From NCBI RefSeq assembly GCF_047948215.1, contig NC_134455.1:303322147-303386146 (forward strand): a DNA stretch of 64,000 nucleotides, given 5' to 3'. The translations under genes and the position numbers were made by a program. The DNA is from Lycorma delicatula (taxonomy: Eukaryota > Arthropoda > Insecta > Hemiptera > Fulgoridae). Numbering within the stretch: the first letter of the stretch is position 1; each line of letters begins with the position of its first letter. The notes under the pieces are model-generated. The model saw only the letters and a list, made by a program, of their open reading frames with translations, had not been told where the DNA came from and made no database searches. This document shows, piece by piece, positions 23,298 to 34,971 of this stretch.

Positions 23298-25228
23298 TTA
23301 TACAACTGCATACTGATAGATCTCCATACAGTTGTAATTTCGGCATCATTAACTGACAAAACCGTTAAAGATGGAGGTAACACGATAATTCCACTAAGAA
23401 GAAGCATAATAATTAGCTCCGGGATCTGCGGGGGAAAAAATCGGTGCGTAGATTTTTTATTAAAATAAGTGCCAGTAATTTTTGTTATTTGTTTGTACAA
23501 TAATATTCCACGATTAATAATAATTCTTTTATAGCATTTTTATTTTACAAATGTCGTTAATAAAAAAACCTAAGTTTGGATTAAATATAGTCTTACAAAA
23601 AGTAAATAATTATATATTTCCTTAATTAGAAACCTCTTATCTGTGATTTTTTTCTTACGATAATTTAGTAACAGGATATTGGTTAAGGTTATTTTTTTAT
23701 ATTATATTACAAAAAAATTATTATTCAATTATTTACTATTTTAAACCTGTTTTTTCTTTTTTCATTTTATTTTGCTATTCATTAAAATTTATAAAATACT
23801 GAACTGTATGTTTATTTTAACGTTTAACGAATACTTAATAGATTGATTTTTTATATTTTATTATAATCATCTAATGTAATTTTATTTATTTTACTATTTA
23901 CTATTACTATTTATTATTTATTTAATTTACTATTTATTTTATTTTTTTTAATTTATAGTATATTTAATATAATATTTATTTATTTTTACTTTTAAGGATA
24001 ATGAAATATATTTTTGATTGTTCTTTTTAATAATGATTTTATTGATTTCTATAATTAATAGTATTCAAATTATTAACCCTCATATCATGATACTACTTAA
24101 AGAATTGATATATCTTTATACTCTATTAAGGTTCGATTATTAACATGTATTGTCTTAAAATAAAAACAATTTTACTTTACTCAATTATTTTCTACTTTTA
24201 TTTATTTTTTTCGTATGAATTTATTTCTTATTTTTTTACTTATATTTTAGTTTACTTGAAGCTTGAAATAATAGACCTCATTTACCTAACCGTGAATCAT
24301 TACTACGTAATAAATACTAGCCTCCTAATATTAGGACTAATTTAATGATTTTTTTTTCTATTTTGGACATTATTTGTAAATATTTTCTGTTAATATTGAA
24401 AATATCATTTAGAAATTGAGAAAGAACGTAGGTTGTTTTTAAAACTAAGCGAAGTTTATCTTTCATTAACAGAAATAAGTATCCTTTGTACTGTATTATA
24501 CTACGCTCGGTGAGTTTACCTCGGACTCAGAGATGTCCTTCCTAACGTTTCCCTTTCCTTACCCTTCTCTTCATATCGCCATCTTCTGATGTTCATCTTA
24601 ATCATTCTTGACCCACCTATTTCTTAATCTTTTTCTTCAACGTCCCTTATTTCAAAGAGATAACACATTCGTCCTCGATAATGCTCATCGTAATCTTACG
24701 CTTTTAACTTTAGATTTTAACTCGAATATCTTTTTCTGTTCTGTATTTAATAACATTATAAACGTTAAAAATTTCTTTTTTATATAAATATAATATTTTT
24801 TCTCTTTTAAATCAACATAGTTGGTTAGTTAATAATGGAAAGTTAGATTCTACTTTAAAAAGAACATACAGATAGATTCGTAATGCATGATCTCTGAGTG
24901 CGTTAATTGTTTTCAGAAATAAACTTTACACGTAGTAATTTCTATATATCTAAGTTTACCCTTCAATTACCAGCACCTTACCGCCTTACCACTAATTACA
25001 CTTATATTAATATTTACTGACTTATTTTTTTTCTGAATCTTAATTGTTCAGTCGTTATCAATCGCAAATATATTTTGCATACAACATTGAAAGAAACGCG
25101 AAATCTACCTCTTTTTATTACATAATGAGCTAAGAGAAAATGTTAGTACTTCCCTTGTTTGGTAATGGGTCTACTTTTATATTCGTTAATTTAATTTTCT
25201 AAGCATTTGGCACCGTTGGTATCAATGC
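23298..25228. other. AT-rich DNA, nothing recognised
   Basis: Very AT-rich between 23500 and 24450. A pyrimidine-rich block at 24500-24690 has no recognisable match. The overlapping frames at 23231-23500 on both strands mirror each other and are not genes. Confidence 0.5.
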
Positions 25229-25469
25229 AATTGTATAAAGTTCCACTTCTCAACAACTGTCAAATTTATATTTCGAATTACTTTTGGAGTTGCTACTCCA
25301 TCATCAAGTATTATAAGATGTTAATTCAAAATTCATATGTATAATTATATTTAAATTAAATTTGTTACGTTCATAATAATCGGTAGTTAAGAAAAAAAAA
25401 AAAAAATACTGTAATGTCACGGTTGTCGTTATATTTAAAAATTGTTGGGAAGTAGAACTTTATACAATT
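25229..25469. mobile_element. MITE-like element with about 30-bp TIRs
   Basis: A 241-bp unit. The left end AATTGTATAAAGTTCCACTT and the reverse complement of the right end AATTGTATAAAGTTCTACTT match. They continue as TCTCAACAACT against TCCCAACAATT. The interior is non-coding and holds GGAGTTGCTACTCCATCATC. Size and structure fit a miniature inverted-repeat element. The flanks do not show a clear target-site duplication. Confidence 0.7.
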
Positions 25470-25930
25470 TTATATTCTTATATAAATATTCCTTGAACGT
25501 ACGCTATGAAGTTCTTTAAATCTGAAATATTTATTTTTATATTCATTTTTACTGATAAAAGAAAAACATATGTATATATACACACACAAACGGTATCACG
25601 TAGTTCTCCCGGGACTTTCATAACCTGTTCTGCTCTTGAAAATAATGGAAAAGTTCATATAAACATATGTTCTAAAATTCTTCGTTTGCGAGTTACCGTT
25701 AGTGAAATATTTCGTTCAGCTTTCAGCTGCCCCGGTTAAATGAAGTCGTTCTGAAATTTTAGGGCAACTGAATTAGTAATTTCATATGGTTTTTGAGCTG
25801 AAAATCGAATAAAATAAGTGGCAAAATCGTATCTGCAGTAGTTTTTGATAAATCTGGAGTGAATAACCAATAAATGGAGTAAAAAACCCTTTTTTTATGT
25901 TTGACGTACAATAACTTTGTTAAATGGGTG
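25470..25930. other. unassigned AT-rich DNA
   Basis: No clear feature. The 77-codon frame at 25506 lacks recognisable motifs. Confidence 0.5.
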
Positions 25931-26606
25931 TATATAAATATAAATAAAAATGTAAATGTTCGTTTGTTCAAAATCTTAAATCTACGAAAATGCTTTGAAA
26001 TTTTGACACAATGTTGCATTCGAATACGCGCGTGTTTTTATATGCCTACTATTTATATACCTAAGATTTCACACCTGTGACAAGTAGAAAACATGTTTTT
26101 TTTAAAAAAACAGCTCTATCTGTTGTACATAAAAACATCCCACGCTATACTAAATATTTTACGATTCCATTTCAATGTTTACGATGTGTTTCTCTGCTAT
26201 CGACTAAAAAACTAGTGGACCGATTTACGCGCGGGGAAAAAGGGCGAAAGGGAAAAATCGAAAAAGCTAAAAGTGAAGAAGGGGAAAAGGAAATGGAATG
26301 GGGAAAAGAGAAAAAAGAAAAGGGTAAAGGGTAAAGGGAAAGAGAAATGAGAGAAGGAAAGGGAAACGGAAAAATGGGACGAAGGGAATATGGTAAAAAT
26401 GAAAATGGGAAAAGGAAAATGGAGAAAGGAAAGGGCAATAGGAAAAATGATAAAGGTTAAATTTTGTGAAGTACCGTAATGTTCATTTGTTAATGTTTTA
26501 TGAAACTTTCAATTGTGTTCGTTTAATCTATATATATATATATTATATGTATGTATAATATATATACTCAAATCTAGCAATAGCGAAGCATTGTCGGGTC
26601 TGCTAG
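25931..26606 (+). mobile_element. Helitron-like non-autonomous element, copy 2
   Basis: The left part has TATATAAATATAAATAAAAA then GTTCGTTTGTTCAAAATC. The right part has CTATCGACTAAAAAACTAGT, GGTTAAATTTTGTGAAGT, CCGTAATGTTCATTTG, and ends AGCGAAGCATTGTCGGGTCT-GCTAGT. The right half matches 32100-32344 block for block. It ends in CTAG followed by T. The centre is swollen by a purine-rich expansion (26232-26447). Confidence 0.55.
26232..26447 (+). repeat. purine-rich GGGAAAA-type expansion
   Basis: About 215 bp of almost pure purine on the plus strand, made of irregular GGGAAAA- and GAAAGG-like units. It sits exactly where the related copy at 32180-32205 has only a short GGGAAAAAGGGAAAAG tract. 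It opens long frames on both strands (26077-26334 plus, 26172-26438 minus), which I treat as artefacts. Confidence 0.8.
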
Positions 26607-27166
26607 TAATAACATAAATCTTTAAAAAAAAAAGTCTGTATATGTGTGTATACGTAAGTTTATATTTATATATATAATAGCTGGGTCGGGTATAAAACCC
26701 GATGTTGAGGTATAAAGTGATAAAGAAAACCACTTATGTTAAAAAATAATTTAAATAAATATTCAGCTCGGTTATTCAGCTCTTAGTAAACGATTGAGCA
26801 GTGGATTTCAGTATGATTAATCTATTTATAAAATCATTATAAAGCTTTGTTTATTTTTAAAATAACAAATAAATTTAAATTGATTATTTATAAGTTGTTT
26901 ATTTTATTTTTATTATCGGTGCTGTTTTTGGTTTTATCTGAAAATACATGATACTTTAGAATTTGACCGCAAAATTGGAACGAACAGAAATATCCGTAGG
27001 TCTGAACTATTTAACGGCGCAACGATAGGCACCACCATTTCTTTTCTTTTGCAGCTTATGAAATGAGAGTTGTGTATAGCTTATAAATAAAAATTAGATG
27101 TTTATAAATAAGTTATTTTCTTTTATACCTGACGATAATATATTGCATCATCTATTTTTAATTCAA
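26607..27166. other. AT-rich DNA, nothing recognised
   Basis: No gene, motif or repeat partner recognised. Confidence 0.5.
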
Positions 27167-27395
27167 AATTATTATTTTTTATTAATAATTGATGTAGCGA
27201 GTAAATAAATGAATATAACGATTAATATTTTTTTTCTTGTAAGCTCTCGGAAAACTCCCTTTAGAATATGGCGTCACGATAAAAGAAAGCTACGAATTGT
27301 AAGGGTTAAAGTTACTCACGGACGGCTGTAGTGTAAACAGTATTAAGGAAAAAACATACTGTACCGTGTTGTGGTCATTAGAGCTACGATATTTT

Positions 27396-27449
<54 letters not shown>

Positions 27450-27553
27450 GAAACCACAAAAACCTTCTCTATTCCAATATAAATGATCGGTAACCCACAG
27501 AACAAACTGTTCCTTTAATTATATTTTTTTAACAGTGTATAATAAATTATTTG
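27167..27553 (+). repeat. recent tandem duplication, unit 1
   Basis: Almost the same as 27563-27915. The non-repeat parts differ only by isolated changes, for example GTTGTGGTC here against GTTGTAGTC there. The unit holds a (TA)n run at 27398-27446 that is about 34 bp longer than in unit 2. Non-coding; the frame 27290-27505 simply reads through the TA run. Confidence 0.95.
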
Positions 27554-27562
27554 ATATTAATT

Positions 27563-27915
27563 AATTATTATTTTTTATTAATAATTGATGTAGCGAGTAA
27601 ATAAATGAATATAACGATTAATATTTTTTTTCTTGTAAGCTCTCGGAAAACTCCCTTTAGAATATGGCGTCACGATAAAAGAAAGCTACGAATTGTAAGG
27701 GTTAAAGTTACTCACGGACGGCTGTAGTGTAAACAGTATTAAGGAAAAAACATACTGTACCGTGTTGTAGTCATTAGAGCTACGATATTTTCTCATATAT
27801 ATATATATTGTGAAACCACAAAAACCTTCTCTATTCCAATATAAATGATCGGTAACCCACAGAACAAACTGTTCCTTTAATTATATTTTTTTAACAGTGT
27901 ATAATAAATTATTTG
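27563..27915 (+). repeat. recent tandem duplication, unit 2
   Basis: Second unit, with (TA)n shortened to 27795-27809. The units are joined by about 10 bp. Confidence 0.95.
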
Positions 27916-29412
27916 TTTAATTTCAATTTCTTTTCAAACCAACAATTATTTTTGACTCGTAACTAGAAAACAGTTTTAAAAAAATATTTTGCCATTTAAC
28001 TACTTTTTTAAACTGCAGCAATCTGGGAGGGTATTTGTCAGAAAACATTATCAGCTCTGCAGGTTTAAAATTTTGTTTTTCTTGGTTTACAGTACAATTC
28101 TGTAGAGTATAATTTATTTTTATAATATATGGTATCTTGGGATTAATTTTTTACAAAAAAAGGAACTGAAATTCGACTCAGTCAGTTGAAAACTATACTT
28201 ATCTTTTGTTTACTTAATTATTTTACCATGTTTAATTCGTTATCACCGACTAGATAAGACCTTGCTAGATTAATCTTTATTTTCTGCCGATACTAGCAGC
28301 ATTAAAAGCGATGCATTTGTTTTAGGGACTGATAAAAAAAATAATAATAGTAATTAGGAATAATGATTATTACTAAAAGAGAAAGAATGGAATAAAAGAA
28401 CGGAATTGGTATGACGATGTGAACTTCGATGATATCGCTATTGTTTTTTAACAAAGCCCTACCTCATTAAACAGTTAATAGTTGGCGTTGCTCTTTTATG
28501 TTTGTCTTTTATCTCTTTCTAATCATATCTCATTCTCTGTTCTTATTACTTCCTTCCCGACTAATTCGGTTTCTTTACTATGCCCTTATTATGAGGTCAC
28601 TTGGTCAATTGTTAGTTTTATTGATTATTAAAACACGATATAATTATCTTTTATAAAATAAGGAACTGCTTTTTTGTTATGGCTGCTAGGGTGTAATCAC
28701 ACGCTCCGACCATTCATTATCGATTGTTTACAATTAACTAACAAATCAGATATTTTCTTTACGCTTTAAAAAATAAATAATTATGTATAATTTTATTATG
28801 TATTAATGATTCTTTTCACACATTAACCAAATTAAATCTGACTTTACTTTAAGCAATAAATTTTAAAGATTAACGATTCGTTTAGTGTGCTTAATTTATA
28901 ATAATGTATTCAGACGTCCAGAAGTCTCCTGACGTACTTTTGTTTTGTTTCATATGTATGCTGAATTAATCAAAATAGAGAGAATTCAAACGTTTCGAGA
29001 ACTTTCCTTTTTTTTCCTTACTTTAGTTTTTACGTCTGAATTTCTTTTATTTAACTTATAGGCGGTTTCTTTTCCTCTTTTACGAATAATGTTTTCATAC
29101 AATTCTTTACTTCATCCGGAATTAGACCACTGAACTACTGTGTAATTTCTCCTCCTACAAGTGACTTAATTAACAAGAAATAACAGTTTGATTTAATGCT
29201 GTTAGCGTTGCCAAATATATTTGAATCAAGTATAACAATTATTATCAGATAAGTAAAATATTTCAAAACGTAAAAGAAAATACCCTTCTCCAGAATAGAA
29301 ATTCCGATAAACGTTTTATTTTTAAGATTTATTTACCCTAATTAGATTTGTAAACAGTAGGATAGATGAAAAAATGCTTGTTAACAGCCTTACTAGAACT
29401 CGATGAGAGGTT
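27916..29412. other. AT-rich DNA, nothing recognised
   Basis: No coding or repeat signal seen. Confidence 0.5.
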
Positions 29413-30755
29413 TATACGAGGGTTTTTTTTTTCAAGGTCCGATCGGTTCCGAAATTAAAACCACAGTGAAAATAATTTTTTTTTAATTTGTAACAAGTAC
29501 TTAAATAGTTACGCTATTTCTCTACATAGTCGCCAGTCCAATTTAGACGTTTGTCGTAGCGCGGTACCAACTTTCCAATACCCTCGTCATAGAACGGAGC
29601 CGCCTGTGTTTTCAGCCATGTTTCTACGCTGGTTTGCAGCTCGATGTCTGTGCCAAAATGTTGTCTTCCTGGCCAGCGTTTCCTGTAAGCAAAGAGGTGA
29701 AAATTGGATGGAGCCAAGTCCGGGCTGTATGGTGGGTTATCAAACACTTCCTAACGAAAACGCTGCAGGAGCTTCTTTGTTACAGCTGCAGCTTGCGGCC
29801 GAGCATTGTCATGGAGAAAGACAATGACTGATGACAACATTCCTTTCCGCTTATTCTGAACTGCCCTTCGTAGACGTTGAAGAGTCACGCAGTATGAGGC
29901 TGCTGTGATGGTCGTGCCACGTTCCGTGAATTCCACTCAAGAGAACTCCATTCTGGTCCCAGAACAAAGTAGCCGTACAATTTCTGTTGAAGAAGGTTCG
30001 CTTGAATTTCTTTGGTTTACAGGGAGAATGAGAATTCATCCACTGTTTGGATTGTTCTTTTATTTCTTCAATTTCGAAATGGACCCATGTCTCGTCCCCT
30101 GTGACAATTTTGTTCAAAAATCTTCTCCTTCATTCTGGTACCGCTGGAGAAACGTTAGGGAGGCGTCCATTCTTATTGTTTTGTGATGGTCGGACAGCAT
30201 CTTGGGAACCCATTACCCACACAGTTTGCGGTACTGAAGTTTCTCTCACTAGCAATAGTGTAGAGAGCTGACCTTGAAATTTCAGGAAACAAATCACTCA
30301 ATACAGAAATTGTGAACCGACGATTTTCTTGAATTGCCTCGTCCACTCGCTCAACGAGATCATCGGTTGACACTCGCTTCCTTCCCTTACCGCCTGCATC
30401 ATGAACATCTGCACGTCCTGCTTTAAAGTTCCTCCACCATTGTCGCACTTTGCTGACACTCATTGAAGTTTCACCGTACACATTACTTATTCGTCGATGA
30501 ATTTCAGCTGCATTACACCCCTCAGCCTGAAGAAATCGAATTACCGCACGCAGTTCACACTTGGCGGGAGATGCTATTGTTGCAGACATGTTTACGTGCT
30601 AGCTGCGTGTTCAGAACTAAACGAAGTGACGCGGCGTGATTGAAGGCCATACTAGAGACGCTGCGCAACACATATGCGCAAAGGTTCATCCGATTTTTGC
30701 GCGGGTTTTTATTTCGCGACCGATCGGACCTTGAAAAATAAATAACCCTCTTATA
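29413..30755 (-). mobile_element. full-length mariner element
   Basis: 1.34 kb, the usual mariner size. Terminal inverted repeats read TACGAGGGTT, then TTCAAGGTCCGATCGGTTCC on the left, and TAAGAGGGTT, then TTCAAGGTCCGATCGGTCGC on the reverse complement of the right. TA lies at both outer edges (29413-29414 and 30754-30755). It encodes one transposase on the minus strand. The element is complete in length but the gene is broken. Confidence 0.95.
29515..30589 (-). pseudogene. mariner transposase pseudogene
   Basis: Starts at the ATG at 30589-30587. The N-terminal 125 residues (frame 30173-30589) hold the paired helix-turn-helix region with VSKVRQWWRNFKAGR and a KGRKR linker. After a frameshift near 30180 the next frame has TGDETWVHF with the first catalytic Asp. 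After another shift, 29936 onward reads ERGTTI, then LHDNARPQ with the second Asp. A TAG at 29753-29751 replaces the expected Trp. The same frame continues PPYSPDLAPSNFHLF. The third position, 34 residues after the second Asp, is Asn instead of Asp. The DD34D triad is therefore D, D, N. At least two frameshifts, one stop and one catalytic change make it inactive. Confidence 0.93.
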
Positions 30756-31727
30756 TGTTATATATCTGTACCAATAGTTTTTGTATTTTTATTCAGTTAC
30801 TAATAATTGGGTATATCGATTTCTTAAACTAAAAATATAATAAAACCGATTTTAAAATATAGACTGAAATATTTTTTTAAATGTATGACTCTTTTTTTTA
30901 ATTTCCGAATTTTTAAAGTTGGCGCCAAATTAAAAACGAACTACTACTATCAAATTTATAATTATGTGCCGATTTCAAAAAAAATTAAAATATACACAAA
31001 CATAAAACATAAAATATACACAATTGTAAAATTATATTTTCTTTTTATCCGTTTATTATTTGGGTTTTATTATTTTTTTGTTAAATTACTATTTAAATTT
31101 AGAATTTAGGTAGACTTAAAAAAAACGCTCCACGCAAGAAAAAAAAATCAGTTATAAGAAAAGAAACGCAGAAGGCATTTCATAAGAAATGATTTGACTA
31201 TTGATACAAATATAAAGACGAATGACTTAGGGAAGTATTACCTAGCAAGAGCTTAGGTTGTCTGGAATGTGGAGAGATTATTTACTATATTAAATTTTTT
31301 AATCAGTTTTTTCGCGTGAATATATTTTAAATATCAGAATGATTGCGTACTGTTATGCTACAACAACCCGATAAATGATGGCGACAAATTAAGATTTAAT
31401 GTACGATTTTAATGTAGATTTATTGTACGATGGGAATAATTATTTTTTGTTTCAAAATCTTTCGTTTAAGTCATTTAGAAGAAATTTATTGCAGGACCAC
31501 TAGAGAAACTTCCTTTAAAATAATATAGAAAATAATCATCCAAAACGCTGCAATTAATGGAATCTAAAACTTATACAAACTGGTCGATTGTGAAACTCCT
31601 TCGTTCTTTAAAGTCTGTTAAAAATGGAATGTCCTCTAAACGGTGCTTAATTATTGTTTCTTATTTAGTACGTGACATTTACGAATTCGCCTGTTAATTT
31701 TTTTTTCAATCATAGTATTAAAAATTT
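30756..31727. other. AT-rich DNA, nothing recognised
   Basis: The 74-codon frame at 30885-31109 is Phe-, Lys- and Tyr-rich noise. Confidence 0.5.
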
Positions 31728-32060
31728 TGTTTGTTTGGTTTTCCCGTATGCGTTCCTATACCATTCAACCGAATGCGATGCAACTTTGGTGAGTTGTTTT
31801 GCGCCCGCCCGCTAAGGTTTCTGAATTAGTTTGGACCCGCTAGGTGGCGCTGGGTTCCAGATATTTCGAAAAATTGTATTTATGATCAGATTTAGTTCAT
31901 ATTCAGAATATGTGTTATTTATATTGAAAGAAATACCTCTACAAAAACCCGCTAGATGCACGGTCCGATTTGGTTCATATTCAGAATATTTATTAGTTAT
32001 GTGAAAAGAAATATTTTTGCAAAAACTATACCGGCTAGGCAGTGCCGGTGTCAAGATATT
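31728..32060 (+). mobile_element. Helitron-like piece, copy 3 (5' part)
   Basis: Contains TTCCCGTATGCGTTCCTATA, CCGCTAGGTGGCGCTGGG, and two internal repeats of GGTTCATATTCAGAATAT or a close variant (31898, 31973). Collinear with 11760-11960. It lacks its own CTAG end and is followed within 30 bp by another piece of the same group. The minus-strand 80-codon frame 31812-32054 comes from the internal repeat and is not a gene. Confidence 0.5.
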
Positions 32061-32085
32061 TGCGAAACAAACAAATAATATACAG

Positions 32086-32344
32086 ACTTTCTTCTTCTAT
32101 ATACATATATATATATATATATAAAAGGCAATGTTCGTCTGTGTGTCCGCTATCGGCTAAAAAACTACTGAACCGATTTACGGACGGGAAAAAGGGAAAA
32201 GTGAAAGGTTAAATTCTGCGAAGTTCCGTAATGTTCAGTATTTTAATGTTTTATCAAACTTTCAATTGTGTTCTTTTAATCTATATATACATATATATAT
32301 ACTCAAATCTATCAATAGCGAAGCATTGCCGAGTCTGCTGCTAG
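32086..32344 (+). mobile_element. Helitron-like element, copy 4
   Basis: TATATATATATATAAAAGGC is followed by AATGTTCGTCTGTGTGTCCG, CTATCGGCTAAAAAACTACT, GAACCGATTTACGGACGGG and GTTCCGTAATGTTCAG. It ends AGCGAAGCATTGCCGAGTCT then GCTGCTAGT. It is the shortest member and lacks the purine expansion of copy 2. Confidence 0.55.
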
Positions 32345-34617
32345 TCATTTATATTTTTCAACAAAGGTAAGTTTTAGACTAAAATATATCGTGGAGATTG
32401 AATGACCTAAATCGTTTAATTTTGTTCTGAGATGTGATTTAATGTTGTATCCTTAAGAATTAAAATCGAAAGAATGAGTGCAATATTTATATTATATAGC
32501 AAAATTACCCATCAAGGAATTCTCACGTTATTATTGACGGGAAGGAGAATTTTACCATCGCAGTATTTTTCACATGTCGTGAAACTATTAAATAGTATGC
32601 CCATACAATTTTTTTTTCACAAAATTTAAAAAAAAAAATACTTTGCCTACTCAGACGTTTGAATTTTTTTTTTTCATTTCTTTAATCATTATTGATTGTT
32701 ACATCAAAGTGATATAATAATCTGATATCATTATGATTTATAAAGTACTTTCACGTGAAGACTCAAGAAAATTAGTAGTAAGAATATAGCCAAAAATATT
32801 TTATTTCCTAAAACCAATATTTTTATATTGTTTGTTTCCGTTACATTTTTATTTTTATGAAGAAGCAAACAAAAAATAAATAAATAAAAAATATTCCTGT
32901 TTCAGAAATATTTAGCATATTCTTTTAAACAGTTTATTTATATCGTATCTCTCAAATCCTTTTATTATTTTTCATTTAAATACAAGTTTTTCCTTTGCGA
33001 ATCTGGTGTACTTTTTTCAAAGGAGAAGTGTTTTTGTAAGTCTTTATTTAAAATACAAAGCTAAAAATTGTAAAATAAAACAAACTTTTTAAAAAATATT
33101 AAAACCGATTTTTTAAAGCACTGTAAACTTATTAAAATGTTTTTTATTTCGTCTTTTTAAGTCAGAGTCAGATTAAAACGTCGATAATTATTTTATTAAA
33201 ATTTGGTGTTGATTTCTTAAGCAGAAAATATCTATCTGTCGTTTTCAGTGTAGTTTTAAGTCCGTTTTATTTGTTTACAAAAGAGTTTCCTTACCTAATA
33301 TTGGCTTCTACTAATTCTACTATGCGTGGTTAAGATGAAATATTTGCATGATGGCTTGTTAATTAAAATTTTTACTTTTATTAATTCTTATTGTAACTGC
33401 TTTTCTATTGTAATAGCTTATTTACTGTTATATTATTTTGTTAACTAATATTTATTTAATATTAACTTTTTTTTAACGGTTTAATTTTGAAATTAAATAG
33501 TTTTTCTTTTTTTTCAGGTAACTTATGAGTTTCGTTAAGTAAGTACAAAATGTTTTCCGTAAAAAATCTCTAGATGGTGATCGGTTAATAAGTTAGGTGG
33601 TTACTTGTATGTGCAAAATACGGAGAAGAGCTTGATTTTTTCCTCTTTAACACATGATGTCGTAAAGATAAGATTTAAACAAAAATAAGCAGGTTCCTCA
33701 TTTTTGTATTGTTTTTTTTTTTTAGTTACAATTTATGCGTTACAATTTTTGTAAAATTCTGTTTGAGATGATGTTTAATTTTTTTGCTCTATTCTCTTTT
33801 GGAATTATTTATTTGTTGGTAATGAAAGTCTGATAAGATTTTAATAAGATAAACTAAATACACTAAATATGGAGAATTTCTTCTGTATTCTATTCTGAGA
33901 ATAGATTTTCTTAAGAAAATATTCTCTAAAGTGTTATTATGAAGTTAAACAAGTGTGCGATGTTACCTAACTCGCTGTCAACCTGAAAAACCGGATTAGC
34001 CTAGTTTAGGCCGTTGAACCATAAAGGAAAGGGTTTAAACAGAATTGCATATTGTCAAGTCGTATGCAGTAGTGAATATTTAATAAGGTAAAATATTCCG
34101 TAAGAACCTACAAAAAGTTTGTTGCAGGTGTATGGAGTTCCTATCGCAATAGTCACGCAAACATCAATCGTTCTTCCTCCACCCTAACACAATCCTTTAC
34201 ACTTGTGTGATTCGGTTTTGAAATCGATGCGATCAGTTTCTGTCGCTATTTCCAAGTTGCAGATTTATAATCGTACGTTCCACGTTTAAATCGTATCTTA
34301 TAAATATATAATTTAAATCGTATTTTATAATGGAATTAAAAGTGAATGCATTTTATTAAACTTTTTCCGTCAAAAATACACAGTTTACATGCTTTGATTT
34401 TATACATAATTAAAAAGAAAAACTATTTTTACTTGACAAAGATAAAGTATATAGGAAAACGTAAAACTTTGTGACAGTTAGATCGAACAACGTTTTTTCT
34501 CTGAGTCTGAGACTAATTGTAAAGGAAAATGCCGGCATACAAAATCTCACTGCAGAAACCTCTGACTTCTACAATCATCCACGTGAGAATTACAACTATA
34601 AAGTAAGAAGAATTTGA
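32345..34617. other. AT-rich DNA, nothing certain
   Basis: Mostly featureless. From about 33955 the G+C rises and the sequence looks like old coding DNA up to the MULE relic, but I could not read a motif in it. Confidence 0.45.
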
Positions 34618-34971
34618 AAACCAATGAAGAGAAAAGCCAGGAAATCCACCTTCAATAGTTATCATCGTAGAAATGTTTGGAATTGCTTTATATCAGTTGT
34701 CGCTAAATATCCTGATTCTAGTACTATCAGAAAAAGCGTATGTAGAACAATGACAAAAGCTGTTGGATCCGTTTTACCATCCAAGACCTTTGAGGATCCA
34801 CGAATATCAGAGAATATTGTTTGACTGAAAGAAGCAAAGAGTTTCTTCTATCGGGCTACGGGAAGGAAATGAAAGAATTTTCTTTTTTTTTCAGAAGGAA
34901 ACTTCAGTCCTTGTCTGAATATAATCATTGGATCGCAGAATCTATTCCAGCGGGTCAATAAATTCCAGTAG
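34618..34971 (+). pseudogene. MULE-type transposase relic, N-terminal part
   Basis: The frame from 34624 reads MKRKARKST, then SVVAKYPDSSTIRKSVCRTM, then LPSKTFEDP. After a stop it continues with SFFYRATGRK and RKLQSLSEYNHWIAES. This order resembles the segment before and into the MULE/FLYWCH-type transposases of insects: Lys/Arg-Ala-rich start, Ser-Ile-Arg block, Leu-Pro segment, then NLRxLxxSxxWxxDGTF. The Asp of the usual DGTF reads Glu-Ser here. Interrupted at 34971 by a LINE and continued at 35985. Recognition is from memory of the family pattern, not from an alignment. Confidence 0.5.

Noticed and set aside
26077..26438. Overlapping 85-88 codon frames on both strands
   Set aside because: Produced by the purine-rich expansion inside a Helitron-like element.
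27290..27505. Frame with a long alternating Tyr-Ile stretch
   Set aside because: Translation of a (TA)n microsatellite.
29606..30271. Plus-strand frames of 65-93 codons
   Set aside because: They are antisense shadows of the mariner transposase relic.
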